Source: Fibrobacterota bacterium
GTDB taxonomy: Bacteria > Fibrobacterota > Chitinivibrionia > Chitinivibrionales > Chitinispirillaceae
Direction: 5' to 3'
Length of the DNA stretch: 41,642 nucleotides
Assembly (NCBI GenBank): GCA_023436205.1
Contig: JAEZKC010000111.1
Location: 1-41,642, forward strand
The position numbers and the translations under genes were made by a program. Positions 7,697 to 15,546 of the stretch are shown one piece after another. The notes under the pieces were generated by a model. That model was not told the DNA's origin, made no database searches, and worked only from the letters and a program-made list of their open reading frames with translations. Every line of letters starts with the position of its first letter. The first letter of the stretch is position 1.

Positions 7697-9145
7697 TCAG
7701 TTTGCTCCGAAAGACTTTAGCAATCTCATTAATTCCGGATCCATCATCCTTGCGATCTGAAGCGGGGTTTTCCCGTTACCATCAGCCATGTTGGGATTAG
7801 CTCCCTTTTCCAGAAGCATTTTGGCAATAGCAGTTTGCCTGCTTCGAAGAGCATAATGCAGTGGTGCATTGCCTTCTGAATCTGGCTTACTGGGGTTTGC
7901 ACCGTAAGAAAGCAGTAAAAATGCTTCAGGAGCGGCTCCCTTCTTTACAGCCATTAACAATGGCGTGGCGGGGTCAGCAGGATCACCATTGGGGTTGGTT
8001 CCTTTCCTCAGTAAACGGGCCAACAAAACAGTATCACCGGCCATTACAGCTTTCCGAAGAGGATCTCCGCTTTGAACTGATGGTTTGGACAATGTTTCCC
8101 GTGGTTCTGATACCTCCGGAAGAACAGCTCGCGGGTAATTTTCCTGAACAGGAGCCACAGTATCGTAATCAACATACTCAGGTAGTTCAGATGTAAATTG
8201 ATTCCCCCCGTTTTTGAACAGCAAAACCAGAGCAATAATTGCAAGTGCCAGTATTGCCAACACAGAGCCAGTCAGAACTTTTTTTGATATTTGTGAAGAT
8301 GGTCTGACAGACCCTGCAATGGAAGGCTGCAAAACCTGCTCCAGTGCCTTTCGAACCTGACGAGGAGTCTGGTAACGCTGAGCCGGGCTTTTCTGCATCA
8401 TCTTTTCGATTATTTCAGAAATAGCTCTGTCAACTGATTTGTTCAAATCAGATGCTCTGGGAATGGGTTTATTGAGATGAGCGAGCACGATTTCCATAAC
8501 ACTTGCCCCCTGATACGGGGCTCTTCCGGTGAGCATCTGAAAGAAGGTGCACCCCAGAGAATAGATATCAGCACGGATATCGGCACTGACCGGACTCTCC
8601 GCCTGTTCAGGAGCCACATAGTAAGGACTTCCTAAAACTGTGCTTGACTGAGTAAGCATCAGATCACCACATATCCTTGCCAAGCCCAGATCTGCAAGCT
8701 TTACATTTCCTCCACCGTCAACAAGAATGTTTTCGGGTTTGATATCCCGGTGAACAATTCCGCTATCCATAACCGCCTGCAGCGCATCAAGCAGTTGAAG
8801 CATCATAGGAGCAGCCTGCTCTATTGACAAAGTACTATACTGTTTTATGAATGAATGAAGATTCTGCCCTTCAACGTATTCCATAACGATAAAGTGCAGA
8901 TCGTGCTCGAATCCTACATTGAGCACACCAACGATGTTGGTGTGACGAATCCGGGCTGCTGCCCGAGCTTCCCGGATGAACCGTTCCTGAGCATGGTCGA
9001 TGCCGGAAATTGGATTCATGACCTTCACCGCTACGGGAATGTCCAACCCCTCGTGATGGGCCCGGTACACTGCCCCCATGCCACCCTGCCCGATCAGGCT
9101 CTGAAGAACACAGCCGCCAAACGTTTTGCCAATGATCTGATCCAT
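7697..9145 (-). CDS. Membrane Ser/Thr protein kinase with extracytoplasmic ankyrin repeats
   Basis: A 482-residue PknB-type kinase starting at ATG 9145, chosen because AGGAGG sits 8 bases upstream; a longer frame reaches 9193 without support. Kinase domain at residues ~10-270: glycine loop IGQGGMGAVYRA, catalytic Lys41 in VAVKV, HRDIKPEN catalytic loop, DLG in place of DFG, GSPYYVAPEQ activation segment. A linker and one transmembrane helix follow (about 303-325, GSVLAILALAIIALVLLF). Beyond the membrane are three to four ankyrin-type repeats (DPLRKAVMAGDTVLLARLL, TPLLMAVKKGA, APLHYALRSRQTAIAKMLL, TPLQIARMMDPELMRLL). So the kinase is cytoplasmic and the ankyrin part probably periplasmic, an unusual sensor. 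It has all catalytic residues, so should be active. No phosphatase or FHA gene lies next to it. Confidence 0.93.
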   Translation of the reverse strand: MDQIIGKTFGGCVLQSLIGQGGMGAVYRAHHEGLDIPVAVKVMNPISGIDHAQERFIREARAAARIRHTNIVGVLNVGFEHDLHFIVMEYVEGQNLHSFIKQYSTLSIEQAAPMMLQLLDALQAVMDSGIVHRDIKPENILVDGGGNVKLADLGLARICGDLMLTQSSTVLGSPYYVAPEQAESPVSADIRADIYSLGCTFFQMLTGRAPYQGASVMEIVLAHLNKPIPRASDLNKSVDRAISEIIEKMMQKSPAQRYQTPRQVRKALEQVLQPSIAGSVRPSSQISKKVLTGSVLAILALAIIALVLLFKNGGNQFTSELPEYVDYDTVAPVQENYPRAVLPEVSEPRETLSKPSVQSGDPLRKAVMAGDTVLLARLLRKGTNPNGDPADPATPLLMAVKKGAAPEAFLLLSYGANPSKPDSEGNAPLHYALRSRQTAIAKMLLEKGANPNMADGNGKTPLQIARMMDPELMRLLKSFGAN

Positions 9146-9245
9146 AAAACCTCCTGACAATGAAAATACTAGAAACCAATGGTCAATAGACACCAGGTCA
9201 CCTATTTAAGGAATAGAAATATTGATTCCTCACATTAAGCTCCGA

Positions 9246-9295
9246 CTTTCAGCTTCTGGTCTCTGATCTCTGGTCTCCAGCCTCTCTCTTTTCGG
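9246..9295 (+). repeat. Dispersed CTGGTCTCTGG-type intergenic repeat, copy 2
   Basis: CTTCTGGTCTCTGATCTCTG and its continuation; aligns with the reverse complement of 5525-5570. It lies between the kinase start and the TspO-like gene. Confidence 0.4.
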
Positions 9296-9303
9296 CAGAG
9301 TAT

Positions 9304-9331
9304 TTGATGGTTCATTATACAAAAGTATAAT
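9304..9331 (+). promoter_or_regulatory. Promoter with embedded perfect palindrome
   Basis: TTGATG (9304-9309), a 16-base spacer and a perfect TATAAT (9326-9331). The -10 box is one arm of a perfect inverted repeat, ATTATAC-AAAA-GTATAAT (9314-9331), so a repressor dimer bound there would block the polymerase. The predicted start is about 10 bases before ATG 9348, which leaves a very short leader. Confidence 0.5.
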
Positions 9332-9347
9332 CGATAGAGGTAAAATC

Positions 9348-10127
9348 ATGAGTACACTTCTCAAACTTCTTCTAAACACCGTTTCACTCGCTCTTGTGCT
9401 GGTTATCAACTACCTTTCGGGCACCGGGGCAATCGGAAACACATCGGTAGGCGGAATAAGCCGAATGTATCCAACCGTGATCACCCCTGCCGGATATGCA
9501 TTCTCCATCTGGGGGTTGATATACACTCTTCTGATCCTGTTTACCTGTATTCAGTGGTATACCTACATAAAAAAGGATCAAAGCCTCATCAACAGCATCG
9601 GGATCTATTTCTTCCTGGCTAACCTGGCGAATCTTCTGTGGGTAGTAATATGGGTAAACGGGTTTATCGGACTTTCCCTTTTAATGATTCTTATATTGCT
9701 GGGTTCCCTTCTCATACTTATGCAGCGGCTAGACCTTGAGAGGTGGAATGCTCCTTTTACCACCATTGTCTTTGTATGGTGGCCAATTTCGATCTACCTT
9801 GGATGGGTAATCATTGCCTCGATTCTAAATTTTAACGTGTTCCTTGCAAGTGCCGGATATAACCAGGAACTCCTCAGTGCCACTATTCTGGGAATAATAC
9901 TCATCGCTTTGGGTACTGCTGTTTATATCTATTTAACCTACAGCAGAAACCTGCGGGAAACTGCCGCAGTTGGAGTGTGGGGGTTGATTGCAGTTACAGT
10001 AGAACAGGCTTCAGTTAATGTTGCAATTACGACTGCGGCGGCTGCTTCAGCCTCAATACTATTTGCCGCCATTCTTTATCACGCCTATCAGAACACACCT
10101 CGGGCAGCACTCAAAGAACAAATCTAA
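9348..10127 (+). CDS. TspO/MBR-related tryptophan-rich membrane protein
   Basis: A 259-residue, very hydrophobic protein with about eight transmembrane segments. The motif TPAGYAFSIWGLIYTLL (about residues 46-62) corresponds to the conserved PPGWVFgivWtvLY helix of TspO/MBR proteins, and NLLWVVIWVNG and WWPISIYLGWVIIASILN continue the pattern. The length exceeds classic TspO (about 160 residues, five helices) and fits the long bacterial form often labelled 'tryptophan-rich sensory protein'. TspO proteins bind porphyrins and sterols; the function of the long form is not established. AGAGG precedes ATG 9348. It is monocistronic and convergent with the next gene, with only 7 bases between the stops. 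The promoter palindrome implies dedicated control. Confidence 0.85.
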   Translation: MSTLLKLLLNTVSLALVLVINYLSGTGAIGNTSVGGISRMYPTVITPAGYAFSIWGLIYTLLILFTCIQWYTYIKKDQSLINSIGIYFFLANLANLLWVVIWVNGFIGLSLLMILILLGSLLILMQRLDLERWNAPFTTIVFVWWPISIYLGWVIIASILNFNVFLASAGYNQELLSATILGIILIALGTAVYIYLTYSRNLRETAAVGVWGLIAVTVEQASVNVAITTAAAASASILFAAILYHAYQNTPRAALKEQI

Positions 10128-10134
10128 ATAATTT

Positions 10135-10587
10135 TCATTGTACATTTGATATTCTGACACCTCGGTTTCTGAAGGAAAATGATGCACCGGCAGCAAGATT
10201 CATCATAGCCTGAGCGATCGGTGAATCTGGGGATATAATGCAATACTCCTCATTATCGATCATGATTTCATCGGCGCTTACAGCAATGAAGAAGTTCCCA
10301 AATGAAGTGTAAACCAGTGCACCGGTTTCCACTTTTTCGTATGGTCTGGAAATATCCACAAGTGCCAGTTGATCTTTCTGAACCAGCGCTTCGTCCAGCC
10401 GGTGTCCGAAAGCTTCCACTTCAAGCTGTTTCATGGCCCTGCCGGTTTCGTGTTTGTCCCCCGAGGTGCTTTTGGTCTCGCTCTCCATTGCCTCCTCGGC
10501 TGCGGTTATGGCTTGTTCGGCGGTAGTGATACTCTGGTTGATATAGTCCTGACAGTGGCGGTAAAGCTTTTCCTTAATTGGATTCAT
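10135..10587 (-). CDS. GreA/GreB C-terminal-domain-like protein
   Basis: A 150-residue protein. The first ~70 residues form a helical hairpin (YINQSITTAEQAITAAEEAM ... KQLEVEAFGHRLDEALVQK) with a charged middle (ETKSTSGDKHETGRAM). The rest is an FKBP-like beta domain as in the C-terminal half of GreA/GreB (ETGALVYTSFGNFFIAVSADEI, CIISPDSPIAQAMMNLAAGA, FSFRNRGVRI). The phrase SPIAQAMM...GA corresponds to the GreA SPIGRALLGK..GD strand-turn. It belongs to a short GreA-related family common in Bacteroidota and related phyla, often mislabelled '3-oxoacyl-ACP synthase'. It may bind RNA polymerase, but the acidic tip needed for transcript cleavage is not evident. AGGA lies ahead of ATG 10587. Confidence 0.75.
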   Translation of the reverse strand: MNPIKEKLYRHCQDYINQSITTAEQAITAAEEAMESETKSTSGDKHETGRAMKQLEVEAFGHRLDEALVQKDQLALVDISRPYEKVETGALVYTSFGNFFIAVSADEIMIDNEEYCIISPDSPIAQAMMNLAAGASFSFRNRGVRISNVQ

Positions 10588-10638
10588 CTATTGTCCTATG
10601 CATATAATTGACCAGAGAAAATAGACTCGGGGGGAACG

Positions 10639-10779
10639 TTAGTCAACGACGAAAGATACAGAACTGGTGAAGCCTGTTCTTTTGACCTCTGTAATCGAGT
10701 AGGATTTGCCGCCCACTTCCCGGGCGGCCATTTCGTCCAGTTCATCTTTACCGCATTTGTAAACGCTTTCGCAGCGCAC
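10639..10779 (-). CDS. Possible 46-residue small protein or gene remnant
   Basis: A minus-strand frame from GTG 10779 to TAA 10639. It reads with protein-like composition: charged helix (CGKDELDEMAAREVGG) followed by alternating strands (SYSITEVKRTG, SSVSFVVD). The regular residue pattern is unlike chance translation. Against it: a GTG start directly after a TAA, no clear ribosome-binding site, and a hairpin (10782-10804) immediately upstream. It could be a real small protein, a re-initiated product downstream of the DUF6448 gene, or the tail of a lost gene. I do not recognise a family. Confidence 0.35.
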   Translation of the reverse strand: MRCESVYKCGKDELDEMAAREVGGKSYSITEVKRTGFTSSVSFVVD

Positions 10780-10781
10780 TT

Positions 10782-10804
10782 AGGACGCAGGAGCTCGTCC
10801 TTTT
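10782..10804. terminator. Hairpin between the DUF6448 gene and the micro-ORF
   Basis: AGGACG/CGTCCT 6-base stem with an 8-base loop, ending at the four T residues 10801-10804 on the plus strand. It lies a few bases beyond the stop of the minus-strand gene at 10806, where the T tract is on the wrong strand. It may act as a processing or pausing hairpin rather than a terminator for that gene. Confidence 0.35.
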
Positions 10805-10805
10805 C

Positions 10806-11423
10806 TTAATGGTTATGCTCCTGAACTCCACCATTTGACTCGTGGGCTCCATGCGCCTGACCTTTCATTATTGCATCATGCAGCTCCTCCACAAAGTGCG
10901 TGTACTCCACATAGGCCTGTACAAATTTTCTCCCCTTCTCCGGGCTTACTTCTGATTCCATTTTTGCATCCATTACTTTTTTGTATTTTACTCTGATTGC
11001 TTCTGCCGAATGCTCGTTCAGTTTTTTTATGAGATCCTCGATGTTTTTCTCCTGCAGAGCTTTATCTGTCAGTAAGACAATAGGAGCAGTCTGCCCGGCT
11101 GGTTTGATTCCTGTAAAGGGCGCCCCCTCCCCTGCCCGGTGCAGCCTCACCAGAGTTTCAAAAAAATGCTGTTCGGCGATTTCCTTTGCGGGTATTCCAA
11201 GTTTGGACACCTCTATGGTTTTGGTAAACAAAGACTTTATTTCATTTGCATGCTGTGCCTTGACCCATTTTAAAACTGGAGCTGCAGAACCGGTTGACAG
11301 GGCCTTTTTGGCATCAATAATGACTGGTCCGTCCAAAGCATCACAGTGGGCGAAGATCGAAGGGGACAGACTAAGCAACATGAAAATGCCAGCCACAAGT
11401 ACATACGTTCTTTTGAATTTCAT
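10806..11423 (-). CDS. DUF6448 family exported protein
   Basis: A 205-residue precursor with a signal peptide (YVLVAGIFMLLSLSPSIFA) cleaved before HCDALDGPVI. The mature N-terminus HCDALDGPVIIDAKKAL and the downstream HFFETLVRLHRAGEGAPFTG block are the signatures of DUF6448, a poorly characterised periplasmic family. Several His residues (HCD, QHFFETLVRLH, YTHFVEELHD) and a His-rich end (HGAHESNGGVQEHNH) suggest metal binding; that is inference. The rest is helical. AAGGAGG stands 8 bases before ATG 11423, giving strong initiation. Divergent from the FAD oxidoreductase gene at 11728. Confidence 0.8.
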   Translation of the reverse strand: MKFKRTYVLVAGIFMLLSLSPSIFAHCDALDGPVIIDAKKALSTGSAAPVLKWVKAQHANEIKSLFTKTIEVSKLGIPAKEIAEQHFFETLVRLHRAGEGAPFTGIKPAGQTAPIVLLTDKALQEKNIEDLIKKLNEHSAEAIRVKYKKVMDAKMESEVSPEKGRKFVQAYVEYTHFVEELHDAIMKGQAHGAHESNGGVQEHNH

Positions 11424-11727
11424 GCTCCCAACCTCCTTGGAATGGATAATTAGATGATAAATTGCGACTACTAATAATATAGAAAATGTGGAAAACTGGA
11501 AAATTGATCGAGGTCAAGAAATACCAAATCAGCATTTAATAGCCGGATAATAGAATTCACAGAAGAAAGTCAAACCGGAAACTGAGATGAAATGAAGATA
11601 ATAGCAATAGAATACCAGATCCGAATACACCAGAAGACCACCCATATGCAATTGTACCCCGTGACTGCCCCTCCGCAATTATTTTCTCTTTGTTGCTGCA
11701 TCCAAACACCTGAAAGGCGGTATTGCC
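11424..11727. other. Divergent intergenic region
   Basis: 304 bases between divergent genes. AT-rich near the DUF6448 side, where TATATT on the minus strand (about 11476-11481) could be its -10 box; no good -35 is visible. On the other side AAAGGCGG precedes ATG 11728. No further structure seen. Confidence 0.35.
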
Positions 11728-13224
11728 ATGAGCAAATCTGTCATCATAGTAGGAGCCGGAATCGCCGGCTTGTCGGCCGGGTGCTACGCCCGGATGAACG
11801 GATATGAAACCACCATATTCGAAATGCATTCTATCCCCGGAGGTCTCTGTACCGCATGGAAGCGGAAAGACTACAAGTGGGATATCAGTATGCACATGCT
11901 CACCAATTCCAGATCAGGACCATTCCATAAGATGTGGGAGGAGCTGGATGTGATGAAAAATCGCCAGTTCTACTACCATAACGAATTTGTGCGTATCGAG
12001 GGTAAAGACAAGTCAATCACCATGGGAATGGATGCCGCAGAGGTGAAGAAGGCGATGATGAACATCTCTCCCGCAGATGCCAAACTTATACAAGAGTTTG
12101 CTCAAGTTGTTTACGGGAAAAGTATGATGGATGTGGCATCACTCAATCCACCGGAACTGTCAGATTTCAGAGAGACACTGAAAACCTTTTTTAAAGTACT
12201 TCCCCTCATGCCGACTCTTTTCAAGTACTCTAAAACGACGGTGCAGGATTTTGCCAAAAAGTTTTCCGACCCCTTTCTGCAAAAGGCGGTGCAGTTTACA
12301 ATCGATTCCCCGGGGTGGCGCATGATAGATTTCCCCATGGTGGCCATGAATGGCATGGCTGAAGCGGGTGTGAAAAACGCGGGGGTACCGCTGGGCGGGT
12401 CTCAAGAGGTGGTGTTCGGCATTTCTAAAAAGTTCAAGCAGCTGGGCGGCCAGATACACTTCAAAAAACGAGTTCAGGATTTGATCATTGAGAATGGAAA
12501 GGTAACCGGGATAAAGCTTGAAAGCGGTGAAGAGCACAGGGCGGAAATGGTGATCTGGGCGGCAGATGGGCACCACTTGATTTTTGACATTCTTAAAGAA
12601 AAGTATATCAGCGATGAAATCCGGAACATGTACGAGAAATGGATTCCTGTTCTATCTCTTGTGCATGTGATGATTGGCGTGAACAGAGACATGTCAAAAG
12701 AACCGAGCAAATTGATTTTTGAACTGGATGCTCCTATTAAAGTTGCCGATGAAGATCACAAATGGCTGACAGTGATTCAGCGCAATTTCGATCCCTCAAT
12801 GGCTCCTGCCGGCAAATCGGCGGTGGAGGTTTGGTTTACTACTAAAGATGATTACTGGACTAATCTGGAACAGGACAGAAAAAGATACGAACAGGAAAAG
12901 GACAGAATCGCCAAAGAGTGCATTGCTGCTCTGAATAAAAGGTGGCCAGGTTTTACAAAACAGGTTGAAGTTATAGATGTTCCCACTCCTGCCACCTACA
13001 AACGGTATACCGGCAACTGGAAAGCATCACCGGATGGCTGGTATGTGACGCCGGCCAATATGACAAAACAGAACGCCCAGAGAACACTTCCCGGGCTTGA
13101 TGGTCTTTACATGGTGGGACAATGGACTGCACCTTTTACCGGAACAGTGATAGCGGCACTGTCGGGAAGACAGGCAGTGCAGATCATGTGTAAAAAGGAT
13201 GGAAAGAAATTTCAAGTTAGTTAG
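11728..13224 (+). CDS. FAD-dependent oxidoreductase, phytoene desaturase (CrtI)-like
   Basis: A 498-residue flavoenzyme of the COG1233 type. The N-terminal Rossmann fold for FAD is complete: VIIVGAGIAGLSAGCYARMN (about residues 5-24) followed by TTIFEMHSIPGGLCTAWKRK, the GGxxxxW-like motif of CrtI and amine-oxidase relatives. A C-terminal FAD-contact segment reads GLDGLYMVGQWTAPFTGTVIAALSGRQ (outline of about residues 459-485). These enzymes desaturate or saturate isoprenoid or other hydrophobic chains. No carotenoid genes lie nearby, so the substrate is open. AAAGGCGG is the ribosome-binding site. Monocistronic, closed by a strong terminator. Full length for the family. Confidence 0.9.
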   Translation: MSKSVIIVGAGIAGLSAGCYARMNGYETTIFEMHSIPGGLCTAWKRKDYKWDISMHMLTNSRSGPFHKMWEELDVMKNRQFYYHNEFVRIEGKDKSITMGMDAAEVKKAMMNISPADAKLIQEFAQVVYGKSMMDVASLNPPELSDFRETLKTFFKVLPLMPTLFKYSKTTVQDFAKKFSDPFLQKAVQFTIDSPGWRMIDFPMVAMNGMAEAGVKNAGVPLGGSQEVVFGISKKFKQLGGQIHFKKRVQDLIIENGKVTGIKLESGEEHRAEMVIWAADGHHLIFDILKEKYISDEIRNMYEKWIPVLSLVHVMIGVNRDMSKEPSKLIFELDAPIKVADEDHKWLTVIQRNFDPSMAPAGKSAVEVWFTTKDDYWTNLEQDRKRYEQEKDRIAKECIAALNKRWPGFTKQVEVIDVPTPATYKRYTGNWKASPDGWYVTPANMTKQNAQRTLPGLDGLYMVGQWTAPFTGTVIAALSGRQAVQIMCKKDGKKFQVS

Positions 13225-13230
13225 TTTTGA

Positions 13231-13265
13231 AAGCCCCGCGCATTGAAGCATCGCGGGGCTTTTCC
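13231..13265. terminator. Strong bidirectional rho-independent terminator
   Basis: AGCCCCGCG (13232-13240) pairs perfectly with CGCGGGGCT (13252-13260), then TTTTCC on the plus strand. On the minus strand the stem is followed by TTTC. It separates the convergent genes ending at 13224 and 13266. Confidence 0.9.
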
Positions 13266-14474
13266 TTACTGTCCGGAAGCCCACTTGACGGCATTTATAA
13301 ACAGATGCCATCCGCAGGAATTAAGCGTCAAGACCGATTCAGGTGATTCCATTAAGAATGCGACCCTTTTTGCTGGAGCATCCATTCCCGACATTCGGGC
13401 CCCTTTGTCATAACAGAAGATAACCGGTAGTGCCGAGCCATCACTGGTTGTGGCAAGAATTTCTGCCCCGGGTCCTGGTAAACCCCATGAAATGGTATAA
13501 TATGGATTCCACAACAACTGCAGACTATCCCTTCCCACATACTTGTCAATTATGGGATGAAAATCCGCCCGGGTATCCACAAATGCTTGCGAGTCAATCT
13601 GCCCAAAATCAATTCCGCTTACATTTCCAGTCATTTTCAATAACCCGTACATTTCTTTTCTACAAACTAAAACCGGAACACTTTCTCCAGTAAAAAAGGT
13701 ATCAATCACTAGCGGATTCACGGTTGAACTAATCACTACCAGATTGAATGAATTAGCAAATTGAGAAGAGAGTTCACTATCAGCAGTTACAATAACTCGG
13801 GGCCCAGCATTGCCAAGATTGGCAATAACAGTTGAATCTTGCTTGAGTAAATTGTCCCCCGATCCAGTTACAAACAAAACGGTGAACACTTTGGTTGTAT
13901 CATCAGGCGAAACAACCAGGCTGTCCTTGAGTAGTTGAGGTTCAGGATCAGAGGTATCTATATAGTAAAGACTAGGCAAAACAGCTTTGGGCAGCCGCAG
14001 GGTAACGGTGGCGGAATCTGTAGCAGCAGTGAAGATGGTTCCCATAATAAACAGGTGTCCTCTGGCGGAAAGCTGATCTGCTGTAGGCAAATAGGTGAGC
14101 AGCCCGGGGGAGAGCAGTGCTGCAGTCTCTGCCAGAGCAGTGTCGTCATTCACAAGTTGCTTTGGAACAAAGGCCAAGAGACTGTCTGAAGGACCAAATG
14201 CCAGAATATTGTAGAGGCCGGGAGTTTGGGTTAAGAGCAAATAGTTACCATCAGTATCGGTGGTATCTTCACTGATTTCGGCGGTACTGCCCGGAATATA
14301 ATCTGCTGGTACAAGTAAAACCCTTGCCTGCGAAAATGGCTGGCCTAAACTATCTGTAACCTTCCCCACCACAGCGGCATTCCTGGTGGATGTTTCTGTT
14401 CCGGTACCGGCATTCTGCATTGTACATCCGAAAGCCAGAACAATCAGAGTTAACGACAGAATAAAATATCTCAT
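13266..14474 (-). CDS. GTGTET-type lipoprotein with regulatory-like beta domain and ThuA/GATase-like domain
   Basis: A 402-residue lipoprotein. Lipobox VLAFGC with Cys about residue 17, then TMQNAGTGTETSTRN, a short linker of a type I associate with Fibrobacterota lipoproteins. Residues ~33-95 form a carboxypeptidase-regulatory-like beta-sandwich (VVGKVTDSLGQPFSQARVLL, TDTDGNYLL). The C-terminal ~180 residues look like a ThuA/class-I-amidotransferase-like fold: VIVTADSELSSQF, NLVVISSTVNP, VPVLVCRKEMYG, AKRVAFLMES and a final WHLFINAVKWASG helix. No catalytic Cys-His-Glu triad is evident, so it is probably a binding domain. Its start overlaps the stop of the TIGR02147 gene (ATGA at 14471-14474), so the two are coupled, and the lipoprotein may be the regulator's dedicated partner (inference). 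Confidence 0.8.
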   Translation of the reverse strand: MRYFILSLTLIVLAFGCTMQNAGTGTETSTRNAAVVGKVTDSLGQPFSQARVLLVPADYIPGSTAEISEDTTDTDGNYLLLTQTPGLYNILAFGPSDSLLAFVPKQLVNDDTALAETAALLSPGLLTYLPTADQLSARGHLFIMGTIFTAATDSATVTLRLPKAVLPSLYYIDTSDPEPQLLKDSLVVSPDDTTKVFTVLFVTGSGDNLLKQDSTVIANLGNAGPRVIVTADSELSSQFANSFNLVVISSTVNPLVIDTFFTGESVPVLVCRKEMYGLLKMTGNVSGIDFGQIDSQAFVDTRADFHPIIDKYVGRDSLQLLWNPYYTISWGLPGPGAEILATTSDGSALPVIFCYDKGARMSGMDAPAKRVAFLMESPESVLTLNSCGWHLFINAVKWASGQ

Positions 14475-15328
14475 AATTCTCCTTCTGGTTTTCCTGAATT
14501 TTGAGAAAGGCTGAAGACCTGAAAGTTGACCTGTACCACCTGATCAGAATTGGCATCCGCCTTTACTTTATCCATGATTTTTCTGCGTAAGTCGGCAACC
14601 ATGGAATCGATTTCATCACGCAAGGACTTACTGACGCTCACAGTGAGAGTGGATAAGGACTGCTCCTTGAAATCGCAACTGTATGCATCCTGTCCGAGCA
14701 GAAGCATCTGCTTGTGATAATTGCTAAGAGCTGCGGCTCTAGCCTCTTCTGTACATTTGAAAAATTTCTGATGAAAGATCCATTTTTGCCCCGTTTCATC
14801 CCAGGAAATGAAGCCAAGCTCCTGCAGCTTTTTAAGTGCGCTGCGTGCCTGAACCGCGCTAATGGCCGGTTTGAGCATTTTAGCTAAAAGGTGGTGATCC
14901 TTTTCGTGAGGAACTACATCCAGTAAAGACAGCATAGCCGGAAAATACCACTCTTTAAAGTAATCGTAAACTTCATTTTCAAGTTTGACAGTTTTGAGAT
15001 TCGGGGCTAACTCCACAATTTGTTCAAAAAATGCTCTCTTTTTGTCGGGAAGCCTGGCCTGTGAATAGAAAACAAGCAGCTCGAAATAGTCTGCCTCTTT
15101 TCCTTCCAAACCGCAAATATCCTTGTATATCTGCAGGAACTTGCCGGTAAGTTTTCGTCCATTAATAATATCTATATAATGTGAACGGCTGGCTAGTCCG
15201 TACCTGTCAACCAGTTTCTGAAAGGTGAAATCGGGGTCTTCATTACGGAAATACGCCAGCATATCCGTTAAATAAATCCTGAAATCAATATAACCGAAAA
15301 TGTCGGGCTTTGAATTCGCTGCTGACAT
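14471..15328 (-). CDS. TIGR02147/DUF4423-type transcriptional regulator
   Basis: A 285-residue cytoplasmic protein. The N-terminal ~100 residues carry the TIGR02147 hallmark: DIFGYIDFRIYLTDMLAYF, then FQKLVDRYGLASRSHYIDII with NGRKLTGKFL (an HTH-like DNA-binding element) and EADYFELLVFYSQA. The DUF4423-like middle and C-terminal part follows (YFKEWYFPAMLSLLDV, a winged-helix-like segment ARSALKKLQELGFISWDETG, and SVSKSLRDEIDSMVADLRRKI near the end). The family is abundant in Fibrobacterota and Bdellovibrionota and little studied. Only a poor ribosome-binding site precedes ATG 15328. The divergent control region at 15329-15733 is full of short repeats that could be its targets. Coupled to the downstream lipoprotein gene. 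Confidence 0.88.
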   Translation of the reverse strand: MSAANSKPDIFGYIDFRIYLTDMLAYFRNEDPDFTFQKLVDRYGLASRSHYIDIINGRKLTGKFLQIYKDICGLEGKEADYFELLVFYSQARLPDKKRAFFEQIVELAPNLKTVKLENEVYDYFKEWYFPAMLSLLDVVPHEKDHHLLAKMLKPAISAVQARSALKKLQELGFISWDETGQKWIFHQKFFKCTEEARAAALSNYHKQMLLLGQDAYSCDFKEQSLSTLTVSVSKSLRDEIDSMVADLRRKIMDKVKADANSDQVVQVNFQVFSLSQNSGKPEGEL

Positions 15329-15371
15329 ATTATGAATATACCATAATTTTTATAAAAACTGTACTATTTCC

Positions 15372-15386
15372 AGAACAGTGTGTTCT
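15372..15386. promoter_or_regulatory. Palindromic operator candidate AGAACA-N3-TGTTCT
   Basis: A perfect 6+3+6 inverted repeat, 44 bases upstream of the TIGR02147 start. Further half-sites occur at 15458-15463 (AGAACA), 15549-15554 and 15635-15640 (TGTTCT), all inside the same intergenic region. Confidence 0.5.
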
Positions 15387-15412
15387 TGAATATGAGCAAA
15401 ATCAAGCAGATT

Positions 15413-15448
15413 TTACCCTATTTTGGAATAATTACCCTTTTTTACCCT
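15413..15448 (+). repeat. Three phased TTACCCT repeats
   Basis: TTACCCT at 15413-15419, 15432-15438 and 15442-15448, with starts 19 and 10 bases apart, i.e. near two and one helical turns. This is the arrangement expected for a protein binding one face of the DNA. Confidence 0.5.
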
Positions 15449-15546
15449 TCTCACTATAGAACAGAATGACCCTTAGGTGACATAAACCACTCTATTTGGC
15501 CAAAAAGCAGCGAAAAAAAGTATCCCGGAAGCATTTCCCCACACAA

